A DNA stretch of 64,000 nucleotides from Prolixibacteraceae bacterium (lineage in GTDB: Bacteria > Bacteroidota > Bacteroidia > Bacteroidales > Prolixibacteraceae). Every line of letters begins with the position of its first letter. Within the stretch, counting starts at the first letter, position 1. Below, in pieces: positions 16,300-24,233 of the stretch. Location of the stretch: the NCBI GenBank assembly GCA_003506435.1, contig DOAQ01000025.1, positions 171,359 through 235,358 on the forward strand. The letters run 5' to 3'. Under the pieces are notes generated by a model that was not told the DNA's origin, made no database searches, and worked only from the letters and a program-made list of their open reading frames with translations. The position numbers were made by a program, and so were the translations under genes.

Positions 16300-16941
16300 T
16301 TATCTGCTTTTCAAGAGTGGGTACGACAGGTTTAACTGCAACCGGTTCGTTTGATAATAGAATAAAAATGCCGGATCGCTGCCATCAGCCGACGCCTTGT
16401 TTTGTATTCGCTGTTCATTGAATCCCCGGAGATATTGCAGGCTCCATCTCAGCTTGTGTTTTTGACTGCCAATGCCAATGGTCCAGTTGTATTCCGGATT
16501 CTTCAGGATGCTGGTATAATCATTTAGTACCCGGCAGTATTCAATGCCTCCGGTAATGAACACATTGCGGGTTACCAGCAAATTCAGGTTGAAAGGAACT
16601 ACCATATAATAGCGTTGAAACTTGCGGTAATCATATCCCGACAAATATGCTCCAGGTCTATTCTCATGAGGAGTCCAGATAGCATCTCCTTTTTGTATCT
16701 CGGAATATCGGCAACCAACTCCTCCTGAAAGCGAAAAACGCCACCATACAGGCACAAAAATATATGCCCCAAAAGCTGTTCCCCAGTTATGCCTTTCTCC
16801 AATATGTCCTCCAGGGACTGTTAATTCTTTCTTCATTACCCATGAGCCTTCGGTGGATAAGCCAAGTTCGAATTTAGGCTGGGAAGAGGCATTTAGAATG
16901 ATGAAAAATGCTAAAAACAAGAAAACGAATACATGTTTCAT
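16300..16941 (-). CDS. Outer-membrane beta-barrel-like protein, paralog 1
   Basis: A 213-residue paralog with signal peptide (VFVFLFLAFFIILNASSQ), mature start PKFELGLSTEGSWVMKKEL and C-terminus LQLNLSYPLLKSR. Its 3' third is nearly identical to paralog 3 at the DNA level, including GGIEYCRVLNDYTSILKNPE. It is the first gene after the hairpin at 16959-16995, only about 12 bp from the T-run that follows that hairpin. No separate promoter can fit there, so expression may depend on read-through from the upstream lipoprotein gene. Confidence 0.75.
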   Translation of the reverse strand: MKHVFVFLFLAFFIILNASSQPKFELGLSTEGSWVMKKELTVPGGHIGERHNWGTAFGAYIFVPVWWRFSLSGGVGCRYSEIQKGDAIWTPHENRPGAYLSGYDYRKFQRYYMVVPFNLNLLVTRNVFITGGIEYCRVLNDYTSILKNPEYNWTIGIGSQKHKLRWSLQYLRGFNEQRIQNKASADGSDPAFLFYYQTNRLQLNLSYPLLKSR

Positions 16942-16951
16942 ATTATTGGTT

Positions 16952-16995
16952 TTAAAAAGGGTTTTGCCTGCTATTCTGATTAACAGGCAAAACCC
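16952..16995 (-). terminator. Strong hairpin with T-run; terminator or attenuator
   Basis: On the minus strand a perfect 12-bp stem (GGGTTTTGCCTG with CAGGCAAAACCC, 13-nt loop) is followed by TTTTT. This has the form of a Rho-independent terminator for the lipoprotein gene at 17004-18044. The next gene starts only 12 bp further on, so it may set the ratio between the lipoprotein and the downstream receptor operon rather than fully stopping transcription. Confidence 0.75.
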
Positions 16996-17003
16996 AATGT
17001 GTA

Positions 17004-18044
17004 TTAATCGTTGATCAACATTTGAATCGCATCATTTTCACTTCCTACCTGTCCTGAATAAAACCAGTAATTCATCCAAACCCAGGGACCTGTGTATCCG
17101 TCATCAATGTCTGCATAATAATCGATTCCTGAATCCCAGAGACGATCATAATAGTGTGCAAGTTCCGAACTGTTTAACTGGTACCATCCCGGAGTTTCAC
17201 TCCCATAAAAAGGGTCGGACCATTCTTCCGGATCATACCCGGTACCTCCAATCTGTAAAAACTGAGGGTAATAATAAAAATGAGTTTGTTTATCACTCCA
17301 TGAGAAGAGTACTTTTCTCTCCTGGTGGTAATAAAGTTCGTAGTAAATTGTTTCCACCTCATCTTCACCGGGATATGCAATTGCATCGTATCGGAGCTCT
17401 ACTGTTAACCGTTTCGATCCGTCTGTTCTTGAAACTTGTTCAACCACACTGCCAAAATAGTAACCACATGATTTTAACGTAGGTCGGCTATAAACTTTTA
17501 ACAAAGGATCTTCTGTATCAATTTCCCCGTTCAGAAAACGATTAAGCGTTTCTTTTTTCCCGTCCAATGCAATAAACTGGTCTTTTCTGTTGAAATAAAA
17601 CAGTTGATCTCCAATCTTAACCATTCCCTTTGGATTCAGAATACCATCCCACGAGAAATTGTAAAACGGATAAGTTACCGATGAATCCCTCCAACTGAAA
17701 TATCCAATATTGGCCAATTCATTGGCATATTTCATCATTTGTTCATAGTTCATACCACTTTGCAGTTTGTTGCAAATTTCGGCCCTGTACGTTTTTGCAG
17801 AGGTGAAACCCAACGGACGTTCCCATTCGAGTTGTTCTTCCGGCCCAACATTACGTAGTTGGGTTATGGCGTTCTCGGCGCTTGTTTTATCCCTAAACAC
17901 CAAATAATCGTCTTCCAGATATACATCCGGTTTTTCGGTAGCTGCCAGATCAGTTTCCTGATCAATTTCCAGCCCGTCTTTCTGACAAGCGTTAAACACT
18001 GTTAATACCATAGCAATTGCTGCTAAAAACATTAATTTTTTCAT
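17004..18044 (-). CDS. Hypothetical lipoprotein
   Basis: A 346-residue protein with a lipoprotein signal (KLMFLAAIAMVLTVFNAC, cysteine near residue 20). A charged linker (ETDLAATEKPDVYLEDDYLVF) precedes a beta- and aromatic-rich C-terminal domain (YYELYYHQERKVLFSW, WVWMNYWFYSG). The segment LVFRDKTSAENAITQLRN resembles the start of other Bacteroidota exported proteins of unknown function. It sits upstream of the barrel/receptor operon, separated only by the hairpin at 16959-16995, so it may be the first gene of the same transcription unit. The 5' leader holds a GC-rich hairpin (18062-18091). Confidence 0.7.
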   Translation of the reverse strand: MKKLMFLAAIAMVLTVFNACQKDGLEIDQETDLAATEKPDVYLEDDYLVFRDKTSAENAITQLRNVGPEEQLEWERPLGFTSAKTYRAEICNKLQSGMNYEQMMKYANELANIGYFSWRDSSVTYPFYNFSWDGILNPKGMVKIGDQLFYFNRKDQFIALDGKKETLNRFLNGEIDTEDPLLKVYSRPTLKSCGYYFGSVVEQVSRTDGSKRLTVELRYDAIAYPGEDEVETIYYELYYHQERKVLFSWSDKQTHFYYYPQFLQIGGTGYDPEEWSDPFYGSETPGWYQLNSSELAHYYDRLWDSGIDYYADIDDGYTGPWVWMNYWFYSGQVGSENDAIQMLIND

Positions 18045-18436
18045 ACTTTTGAAAAGTTTGTGGGAGAGGGCAGTTGCTGCTGCCCCTTCCCGGTTAAAAA
18101 CAAATTGTACAGACCCGGCTTTTTTTACAAGGGCCGGGTTTTTCCCTTTTTAAATTTTATTGAACGAACCTGCTGGTTTAAAAACCAGACCAGGGTATAT
18201 GTCAATTATTTATGGCCTGCCGCTGCATACCATTCCTATTTTGTTCCCCTAAAATCCCATCCTTATCTAATCGCGCTCAGAGTGTTCTTCCGAAAACCAA
18301 ATTACAAAGAATAATAGTTTCGAAATGTTAAATTATAAAAAAAATAATTGGAGTACAGTAATTCAGAATAATTCTATATAATAAAAAGCAGGATGAGGAA
18401 AAGGAAAGGAAAGTAATGGGATGTAATAAATAGAAA
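18045..18436. other. Intergenic region with two hairpins
   Basis: Two inverted repeats stand out. At 18062-18091, GGGAGAGGGCAG faces CTGCCCCTTCCC with a 6-nt loop. On the minus strand it lies in the leader of the lipoprotein gene, about 18 nt from the start codon, and could affect translation. At 18114-18145, GACCCGGC faces GCCGGGTT followed by T-rich sequence on the plus strand, the form of a plus-strand terminator, although no plus-strand gene ends here. The rest (about 18150-18430) is AT-rich with no gene seen. Confidence 0.5.
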
Positions 18437-18844
18437 CTAGAAACCAGTTACATATCGTGGCCCGTCTCTCAGAATGGGTATTCGCAGAACCCGCTCGACA
18501 TACTGGAAATAGTAGAAAAGTTTATGATTAATCTCCAACCCGTAATCAATGTCGTCTTCATAATTAATCGGGTTGTTTAGCAGATGGCCATAAGGAAAAC
18601 TGTTGATTTTTGCATTCCACGCATGGGTATACTGCCGGTTCCAGCTTTCATAATAGTCCTGCGAATGATACCAGTCGGGCTTGCTGTTGGTGGCAAACCA
18701 TACTTCGAATCCCGGCTCCATCACAATCATTTCATATTGTGTACTGTCCTGAGCATTGCTTTCTTCCGGACTTTCCGGCAGTTTTTTGGTAGAACTGCAT
18801 GATAAAATCAGTGCAAATACTGCAAAAATAATCAGCGCCCGCAT
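18437..18844 (-). CDS. DUF6146 family lipoprotein
   Basis: A 135-residue lipoprotein (signal RALIIFAVFALILSC, cysteine at residue 16). The mature part matches DUF6146 as I recall it: YEMIVMEPGFEVWFATNSKPDWYHSQ, then an asparagine-containing WNAKINSFPY and IDYGLEINHKLFYYFQY. The family is small, conserved in Bacteroidota and uncharacterised. It is divergent from the cardiolipin synthase gene, sharing the roughly 95-bp spacer. Confidence 0.7.
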   Translation of the reverse strand: MRALIIFAVFALILSCSSTKKLPESPEESNAQDSTQYEMIVMEPGFEVWFATNSKPDWYHSQDYYESWNRQYTHAWNAKINSFPYGHLLNNPINYEDDIDYGLEINHKLFYYFQYVERVLRIPILRDGPRYVTGF

Positions 18845-18939
18845 AGCATTTTTTCGTTTAATTTTTTCTCTGTTTGTTTTTTACTCTTTATCTAAAGAAA
18901 TTGATACATTTATTACCGGAAAAAATACCAGGGAACAAC

Positions 18940-20400
18940 ATGTTTGAGTTTTTAACCGATATCTGGCCGCAAACCACAAGTATAATTACTCCTCTTTACA
19001 TCGTTACAACAATCTTTATTGCTGTTTTGATTGTTCTGGAGAACCGGAGCCCGGTAAAAACCATCAGTTGGGTGCTGGTATTGGTGCTTATACCCATTGG
19101 GGGGATTATTGTTTACCTGTTTTTCGGTCAGGAATACCGCAAACGAAAGATGTTTTCGCGGAAAGGGCTGCACGACCTGGAACAACTTCGTAAGCTGACC
19201 ACCGAGCAGTTGAAAGTTCTCCACCAGTATAAATTCAGCCAGTTGCTGCACAGCAAAAAACACCTGATGAACCTGTTACTGAATAATTCGAATTCGATAC
19301 TTACCAACGACAATGAAGTAAAAATACTAAAAAACGGGAGCGAGAAATTCGCGGAGTTATTCAGTGAAATAGAAAAAGCCAGGCACCACGTACACCTCGA
19401 ATATTATATTATCGACGATGATGAAACCGGCAATTACCTGCGCGAACTACTGATCAGAAAAGCGCGTGAAGGTGTTGAAGTACGCCTGATTTACGACGAC
19501 GTGGGCAGTTGGGAGCTGAAGCGGAAGTTTATCCGACCGATGAGAGAGGCGGGCATTAAAATCGACTGTTTTATCAAAGTCCGTTTTCCGACGCTTACCT
19601 CGAAGGTAAATTACCGGAACCACCGTAAGATTGTTGTAATCGACGGGCAGGTTGCTTTTACCGGCGGTATCAATATTGCCGACCGCTACCTGAAAGGCTT
19701 ACCCGGCATCGGTCCCTGGCGCGACACCCATCTGAAACTGACCGGGGGAGCGGCAACTGCATTGCAAATTATTTTTATGGCCGACTGGTATTTTGTGACG
19801 AAAGAAATTCTGCGGGGAGACCAGTATTTTAAACCGTTCAAGGCAGGAAAGGGAAAGGTGGTCCAGATATGTGCCTCGGGGCCCGATTCCGATTGGGAAG
19901 GCATTCATCAGGCCTATTTTTCGGCCATAGCAACTGCTACCAATTACGTGTATATTGCATCTCCATACCTTCTTCCCACGGTCGATTTGCTGGCCGCCAT
20001 TAAAACAGCGGCGCTCAGCGGGATTGATGTACGAATTCTTCTGCCCGATAAATCGGATGCGCACATTCCCAAATGGGGAACTGAATCGTATATCGAAGAA
20101 TTGCTGGAAGCCGGGGTGAAGATTTATTTTTACATGGCCGGTTTTACGCACAGCAAAGTGATTGTCGCGGATGGCGTGTTTTCGACGGTTGGTACCGCCA
20201 ATGTTGATTTTCGGAGTCTGGAAACCAATTTCGAGGTGAATGCAATGATTTATGATGAAGAGATTGCGGCAAAACTTACCCGGCAGTTTTTGGACGACCT
20301 TTCGCATAGCTGGCAAGTGTCTGCCGGAGAATGGGAGAAACGCCCCTGGCACCGGAAAGCCAAGGAATCGTTTGCCCGTATTTTCAGTCCGCTGCTGTAA
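18940..20400 (+). CDS. cls: Cardiolipin synthase, phospholipase D family
   Basis: A 486-residue membrane enzyme that condenses two phosphatidylglycerol molecules into cardiolipin and glycerol. Two N-terminal hydrophobic helices (SIITPLYIVTTIFIAVLIV and TISWVLVLVLIPIGGIIVYLF) form the PLDc_N region. The two HKD motifs are visible: NHRKIVVIDGQVAFTGG in the first half and THSKVIVADGVFSTVGTAN in the second. I chose the ATG at 18940 because MFEFLTDIWPQ gives the usual family length and has AGGGA upstream; an in-frame ATG at 18874 would add 22 residues of poor fit. Confidence 0.93.
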   Translation: MFEFLTDIWPQTTSIITPLYIVTTIFIAVLIVLENRSPVKTISWVLVLVLIPIGGIIVYLFFGQEYRKRKMFSRKGLHDLEQLRKLTTEQLKVLHQYKFSQLLHSKKHLMNLLLNNSNSILTNDNEVKILKNGSEKFAELFSEIEKARHHVHLEYYIIDDDETGNYLRELLIRKAREGVEVRLIYDDVGSWELKRKFIRPMREAGIKIDCFIKVRFPTLTSKVNYRNHRKIVVIDGQVAFTGGINIADRYLKGLPGIGPWRDTHLKLTGGAATALQIIFMADWYFVTKEILRGDQYFKPFKAGKGKVVQICASGPDSDWEGIHQAYFSAIATATNYVYIASPYLLPTVDLLAAIKTAALSGIDVRILLPDKSDAHIPKWGTESYIEELLEAGVKIYFYMAGFTHSKVIVADGVFSTVGTANVDFRSLETNFEVNAMIYDEEIAAKLTRQFLDDLSHSWQVSAGEWEKRPWHRKAKESFARIFSPLL

Positions 20401-20483
20401 AAATGAAAGGATTAGATTTGAAGTCCCGGTTTGAAAAAAGGAGATACAAGATTTTGTTAATTACACTTGAGAAGTAAACATAT

Positions 20484-21086
20484 ATGAAGAGTTCAGGAAC
20501 AATTGACGAGTACATACTTAATTGCGGCGAATGGCAGGCATCGTTAAACTTGTTACGCGACATCATTTGTTCGACCGGGTTGCAGGAAACCGTTAAATGG
20601 GGTGGCCCGGTATTTCAGTCTGAAAATAAAAATATTGCCGGGATGGCCGCCTTCAAATCGTACGTGGCTATTTGGTTTTACCAGGGAGCCTTGCTGAAAG
20701 ACGAAGAAAAAAAACTGATGAGCGCGCAGGAGGGAGTGACCAAAGCGCTCCGGCAGTGGCGGTTTTCATCGATTGATGAAATCGCTGAGAATGCGGCAAT
20801 ATTAAAAGCCTATCTGGAAGAGGCCATTAAAAACCAGAAGCAGGGGAAAGAAATAAAACCCGATAAAAATAAACCGCTTGTTATCCCGGAGGAGTTGAAC
20901 AGGCTTTTGTCTTCCAATCTGAAATTGAAGCAATGTTTCGAGGCATTCTCCGTAGCGAAAAGAAGGGAATTTGCTGAATATATTTTGGCGGCAAAACGGG
21001 AAGAAACCAGGCTGAACCGATTGGATAAGGTTGTACCCATGATTTTAAGCGGCATCGGGCTCTATGATAAGTATCTGAGAAAATAA
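20484..21086 (+). CDS. YdeI/OmpD-associated DUF1801 family protein
   Basis: A 200-residue soluble protein. The N-terminal half is a DUF1801-type (YdhG-like) fold with LQETVKWGGPVFQ and IAGMAAFKSYVAIWFYQGALL. The C-terminal half matches the YdeI tail (PEELNRLLSSNLKLKQCFEAFSVAKRREFAEYILAAKREETRLNRL). Members are common small stress- or resistance-associated proteins without a proven reaction. It is followed after about 30 bp by a membrane-anchored hypothetical. Confidence 0.85.
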   Translation: MKSSGTIDEYILNCGEWQASLNLLRDIICSTGLQETVKWGGPVFQSENKNIAGMAAFKSYVAIWFYQGALLKDEEKKLMSAQEGVTKALRQWRFSSIDEIAENAAILKAYLEEAIKNQKQGKEIKPDKNKPLVIPEELNRLLSSNLKLKQCFEAFSVAKRREFAEYILAAKREETRLNRLDKVVPMILSGIGLYDKYLRK

Positions 21087-21118
21087 TATTAACGAATGAT
21101 GGAATTAAAAAAATCGGA

Positions 21119-21553
21119 ATGGAACAAGTGAAGAACAACAAAAGAATAATCGGCACCGTGATTGGCTCGGCAGTCGGTTTAATAGTGGTAGTCTTAATTC
21201 AGCAACTGTTTTTTAAAACTCCTGCTTTTGATAAAATGTTAATGAAGGTTGCTGACGAACTGAACGCGAACTGTCCGGTCATGGTCGATTCTGAAACCCG
21301 GCTCGACAATGCCTTTGCCATGCCCGGCAACGTTTTTCAGTATAACTACACACTGGTGAATCTGGTGAAGGATTCCATCAATATTCAGGATTTTGAAGAA
21401 TACATGAAACCCCGGATCGTGAGCAACGCGAAAACCAACCCCGATTTACAGCTTTTCCGCGACAACAAGGTAACGATGAACTATTATTACAAAGACCTGA
21501 ACGGGATATTTGTAAGCAAAATATCGATTTCTCCCGATCAGTATTCTGAATAG
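21119..21553 (+). CDS. Hypothetical membrane-anchored protein
   Basis: A 144-residue protein with one N-terminal membrane helix (IIGTVIGSAVGLIVVVLIQQLFF, residues 10-32) and an extracytoplasmic domain of about 110 residues (ADELNANCPVMVDSETRLDNAF, later MNYYYKDLNGIFV). The CPVMVD and NAFAMPGN segments recur in small proteins from many bacteria, with no known role. Its start is inside the short spacer after the DUF1801 gene, so the two may be co-transcribed. Confidence 0.65.
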   Translation: MEQVKNNKRIIGTVIGSAVGLIVVVLIQQLFFKTPAFDKMLMKVADELNANCPVMVDSETRLDNAFAMPGNVFQYNYTLVNLVKDSINIQDFEEYMKPRIVSNAKTNPDLQLFRDNKVTMNYYYKDLNGIFVSKISISPDQYSE

Positions 21554-21644
21554 TTACAGCCTCAAAAACAGAAGTCAAAAAGCGTAGAATAAATAAGTAT
21601 TTCAACCAAAGGAAAATAAGAAAAAAACACTTATTTTTCTGAAG

Positions 21645-22862
21645 ATGAAAACCATTGACACAAAAAAAACCAAAATCGCTGCAATTATTGTTGCTGTGGT
21701 TTTGGTTTTTTTGTTTTCTTCCTGTTCCACCTATCGCAATGGTTTTATCAAAACGCTGCCTGAAACGATGAACAGTTATTCGGTAAATCCGGATTCCATT
21801 CGGCAGAAGAAGGTTGAACTGAGAACTGAATCAGCACAAATTGTTTCCAGCCTTGGATCAGTTAAAATCAGGGAACAGGCCATTCCTCCCGCATTGTTGA
21901 ACCGGCTTTTCGGGAATTTGCAGGCGCATTACCAGATTGATTCGGGCTATCACCGGCTATTGCATTCTGCAAAAGATGATTCACTGAAAACGCTTGCCCG
22001 CAGCCGACTGATCGAATCGGCAGCAGACTATCATCAGTTGTTTCAGCATAATAAAGACCTGCGAAGGCTGATTAACCGCGGTGATCAGGCATTTCATGTT
22101 GGCAGGAAAACCCTGTTGCATTCGCAGAAATTTTTATGGGCCCCTGCAAACCGGGAACTGTTGAAACAGATTGTTCCCGACAAATTGGCCCGTCACACCA
22201 AATGCTGTTTCCTTTGCCGGAAATGTGCCGACAACAGCAATGCTGCGATATATAACACCGTTGGTTTTTTCAGCGAACTGTTCGGTCGTTCGGTTGCCCG
22301 CATCCATGAGGAACCGGAGCCTGAAAAGAATGTCGCCCGGCTGATGCCATATCTTCAAAAGTGGGATATTGTCCTCCAAAAATCACCCGGAAGGCTCACC
22401 GACCGGTTTATTCCCGGTTACTTTGGTCATGCCGCCATTTACATGGGCGACAGTATTTTTGTTGAAAGTATTCAGGAAGGAGTGATCAACACGGGTCCTT
22501 TCCTTTTTGCGGAAGGGGGTTCGTTCCTAATCGTTCGCTTAACTACAATTTCAGAAGAAAAAGGAAAGCGGATCAGACAACTGGCAAGCTGCCAGACCGG
22601 TAAAAAATACGATTTCAATTTTGATGTTAATTCGCCCGATTGCCTGTTTTGCACCGAACTAATATATCTTGTTTATGAAGATATTGACTGGCAAACCAGA
22701 AAATCGGCCGGGAGAATTACAATGTCGCCCGACAATATTATTCAAACAGTGCTTGACGGCGATAAATTTTATTTTCCGCTTTTTTTCGATGAGGAGCAGT
22801 TGATCGAGAACCCGTCGCCTGCTTTTGTAGAATCTCTTCTGAAAAGGGAGGAAGCAAACTAA
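21645..22862 (+). CDS. YiiX/YebB-like permuted NlpC/P60 hydrolase lipoprotein
   Basis: A 405-residue lipoprotein (lipobox LFSSC). The C-terminal domain (about 225-380) resembles YiiX-type permuted papain-like amidases: the histidine is in FGHAAIYMGD and the cysteine in SPDCLFCTELIYLVYED. Such enzymes probably cut amide or lipid-linked bonds in the envelope. The middle holds an unusual cluster of four cysteines (CCFLCRKC near residue 186), which might bind metal. It overlaps the convergent DUF58 gene by 4 bp at the stop codons (TAA on plus, TAG on minus). Confidence 0.75.
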   Translation: MKTIDTKKTKIAAIIVAVVLVFLFSSCSTYRNGFIKTLPETMNSYSVNPDSIRQKKVELRTESAQIVSSLGSVKIREQAIPPALLNRLFGNLQAHYQIDSGYHRLLHSAKDDSLKTLARSRLIESAADYHQLFQHNKDLRRLINRGDQAFHVGRKTLLHSQKFLWAPANRELLKQIVPDKLARHTKCCFLCRKCADNSNAAIYNTVGFFSELFGRSVARIHEEPEPEKNVARLMPYLQKWDIVLQKSPGRLTDRFIPGYFGHAAIYMGDSIFVESIQEGVINTGPFLFAEGGSFLIVRLTTISEEKGKRIRQLASCQTGKKYDFNFDVNSPDCLFCTELIYLVYEDIDWQTRKSAGRITMSPDNIIQTVLDGDKFYFPLFFDEEQLIENPSPAFVESLLKREEAN

Positions 22863-23788
22863 AACAGCTTTTTGCGTTTCACGAGATACGAAAACAAAAC
22901 CTGCTTAAAATCGTCGTTGATGTCGGCCTCGGCCAGGTCGATGTGGTACTGGCCGCATTTGACCTTCAGCTCATCGAAATACGCCTGCATTGCTTTTTTA
23001 TATTTGCTCTTCAGTTCGTGCGGCGAAAATTTCAGATGTTCACCCGATTCCAGATCAACAAAACGATACGGACGGTTGCGGAAATCAAAATCCTGTTCCT
23101 GCTTTTTGTCGGTTACATGGAAAAGCAACACTTCGTGTTTGTTGTATCGCAGGTGTTGCAGGGCCGAAAAAAGTTCGTCGGATTGTTCGCTTTCCACCAT
23201 GTCTGAAAAAATTATCACCAGTGAGCGTTTGTGGATGTTTTCGGCAAGGGCATGAAGCGCTTCCACGGTATTGGTGGTTTTCTTCAGTTCGTACTTTTCG
23301 GGATCGAGCAGTTCGGCCAGCTTGCTGTACATCAATTCGGCATGAACCGATGAAAGCCGGGCTTCGGAATGAAATTCAATCTGATCGGAAAACAAAGTAA
23401 GCCCGACTGCATCGCGCTGTTTACGTAACAGATAGATCAGCGCGGCGCTGCAATACACCGAAAAGGCCAGCTTGTTGTACTGTTGCTTTTTTCCTTTTTC
23501 ATACGGGAAAAGCATCGACGACGAATGGTCGATCACAATCTGGCAACGCAGGTTGGTTTCTTCCTCGTATTGCTTCACATACAAACGGCCCGAACGGGCA
23601 TACAGCTTCCAGTCGATATGCTTGGTCGATTCGCCCTGGTTGTATTGCCGGTGTTCTGCAAATTCTACCGAAAAGCCATGAAACGGGCTGCGGTGAAGGC
23701 CTGTGATAAAACCTTCAACCACTTCTTTGGCAATCAACTCCAGGTTGTCGAATTGATGAAACTGCTGTATGTCGATTAATTTATGCAC
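22859..23788 (-). CDS. DUF58 domain protein (vWA-like)
   Basis: A 309-residue protein with the DUF58 signature HRQYNQGESTKHIDWKLYARSGRLYVKQYEEE in the first third, followed by a von Willebrand A-like fold (CQIVIDHSSSMLF with a DxSxS MIDAS motif, then LVIIFSDMVESEQ). DUF58 proteins usually accompany MoxR ATPases and are thought to act in envelope or chaperone processes. No MoxR gene is adjacent in this window. The start at 23788 is GTG. The gene is downstream of the trxA terminator. Confidence 0.87.
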   Translation of the reverse strand: MHKLIDIQQFHQFDNLELIAKEVVEGFITGLHRSPFHGFSVEFAEHRQYNQGESTKHIDWKLYARSGRLYVKQYEEETNLRCQIVIDHSSSMLFPYEKGKKQQYNKLAFSVYCSAALIYLLRKQRDAVGLTLFSDQIEFHSEARLSSVHAELMYSKLAELLDPEKYELKKTTNTVEALHALAENIHKRSLVIIFSDMVESEQSDELFSALQHLRYNKHEVLLFHVTDKKQEQDFDFRNRPYRFVDLESGEHLKFSPHELKSKYKKAMQAYFDELKVKCGQYHIDLAEADINDDFKQVLFSYLVKRKKLF

Positions 23789-23805
23789 GGTTTTCTGTTC
23801 AGAAA

Positions 23806-23837
23806 TAAAAAAGGCATAAGAAAAACGTACTTATGCC
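23806..23837 (-). terminator. Rho-independent terminator of trxA
   Basis: On the minus strand GGCATAAG and CTTATGCC form an 8-bp stem with a 9-nt loop, directly followed by TTTTTT. It lies 25 bp after the trxA stop and 18 bp before the DUF58 start. Confidence 0.85.
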
Positions 23838-23861
23838 TTCGTATCTTTTAAAAGACGAATA

Positions 23862-24179
23862 TTACAACAACGATTCAACTTTGGCTGCCAGCGTTGTTTT
23901 CGGCGCTGCGCCAACGTGCTTGTCAACCACAACGCCACCTTTGATGAACAACAGCGTGGGAATATTACGGATACCATATTTTGAAGCAGTTCCCGGGTTG
24001 CTGTCAACATCCACTTTGGCAACAATTAAACGACCTGCATAATCCTGCGACAATTCTTCAACTACCGGCGCTACCATGCGGCACGGGCCACACCATTCCG
24101 CCCAAAAATCAACAATTACCAGCTTATCCGACTGAAGAACAAGTTCTTCAAAATTCGCGTCATTAACTTCTAAAGCCAT
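23862..24179 (-). CDS. trxA: Thioredoxin
   Basis: A 105-residue cytoplasmic thiol-disulphide reductase with the active site WAEWCGPCRMVAP near residues 28-40 and the cis-proline loop YGIRNIPTLLFIKGG, both typical of TrxA. Length is standard. It has its own TAnnTTTG promoter overlapping the end of dnaE and its own terminator, so it is a single-gene unit. Confidence 0.95.
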   Translation of the reverse strand: MALEVNDANFEELVLQSDKLVIVDFWAEWCGPCRMVAPVVEELSQDYAGRLIVAKVDVDSNPGTASKYGIRNIPTLLFIKGGVVVDKHVGAAPKTTLAAKVESLL

Positions 24180-24223
24180 AATTTACTATTTTATTTGTTT
24201 ATATTTTCCCCAAATGCGGACTA

Positions 24224-24231
24224 CAAAATTA
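24224..24231 (-). promoter_or_regulatory. Candidate trxA promoter -7 element
   Basis: TAATTTTG on the minus strand matches the Bacteroidota TAnnTTTG consensus. It lies about 45 bp upstream of the trxA ATG and adjoins the dnaE stop codon. No clear -33 TTTG was found. Confidence 0.5.
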
Positions 24232-24233
24232 GC

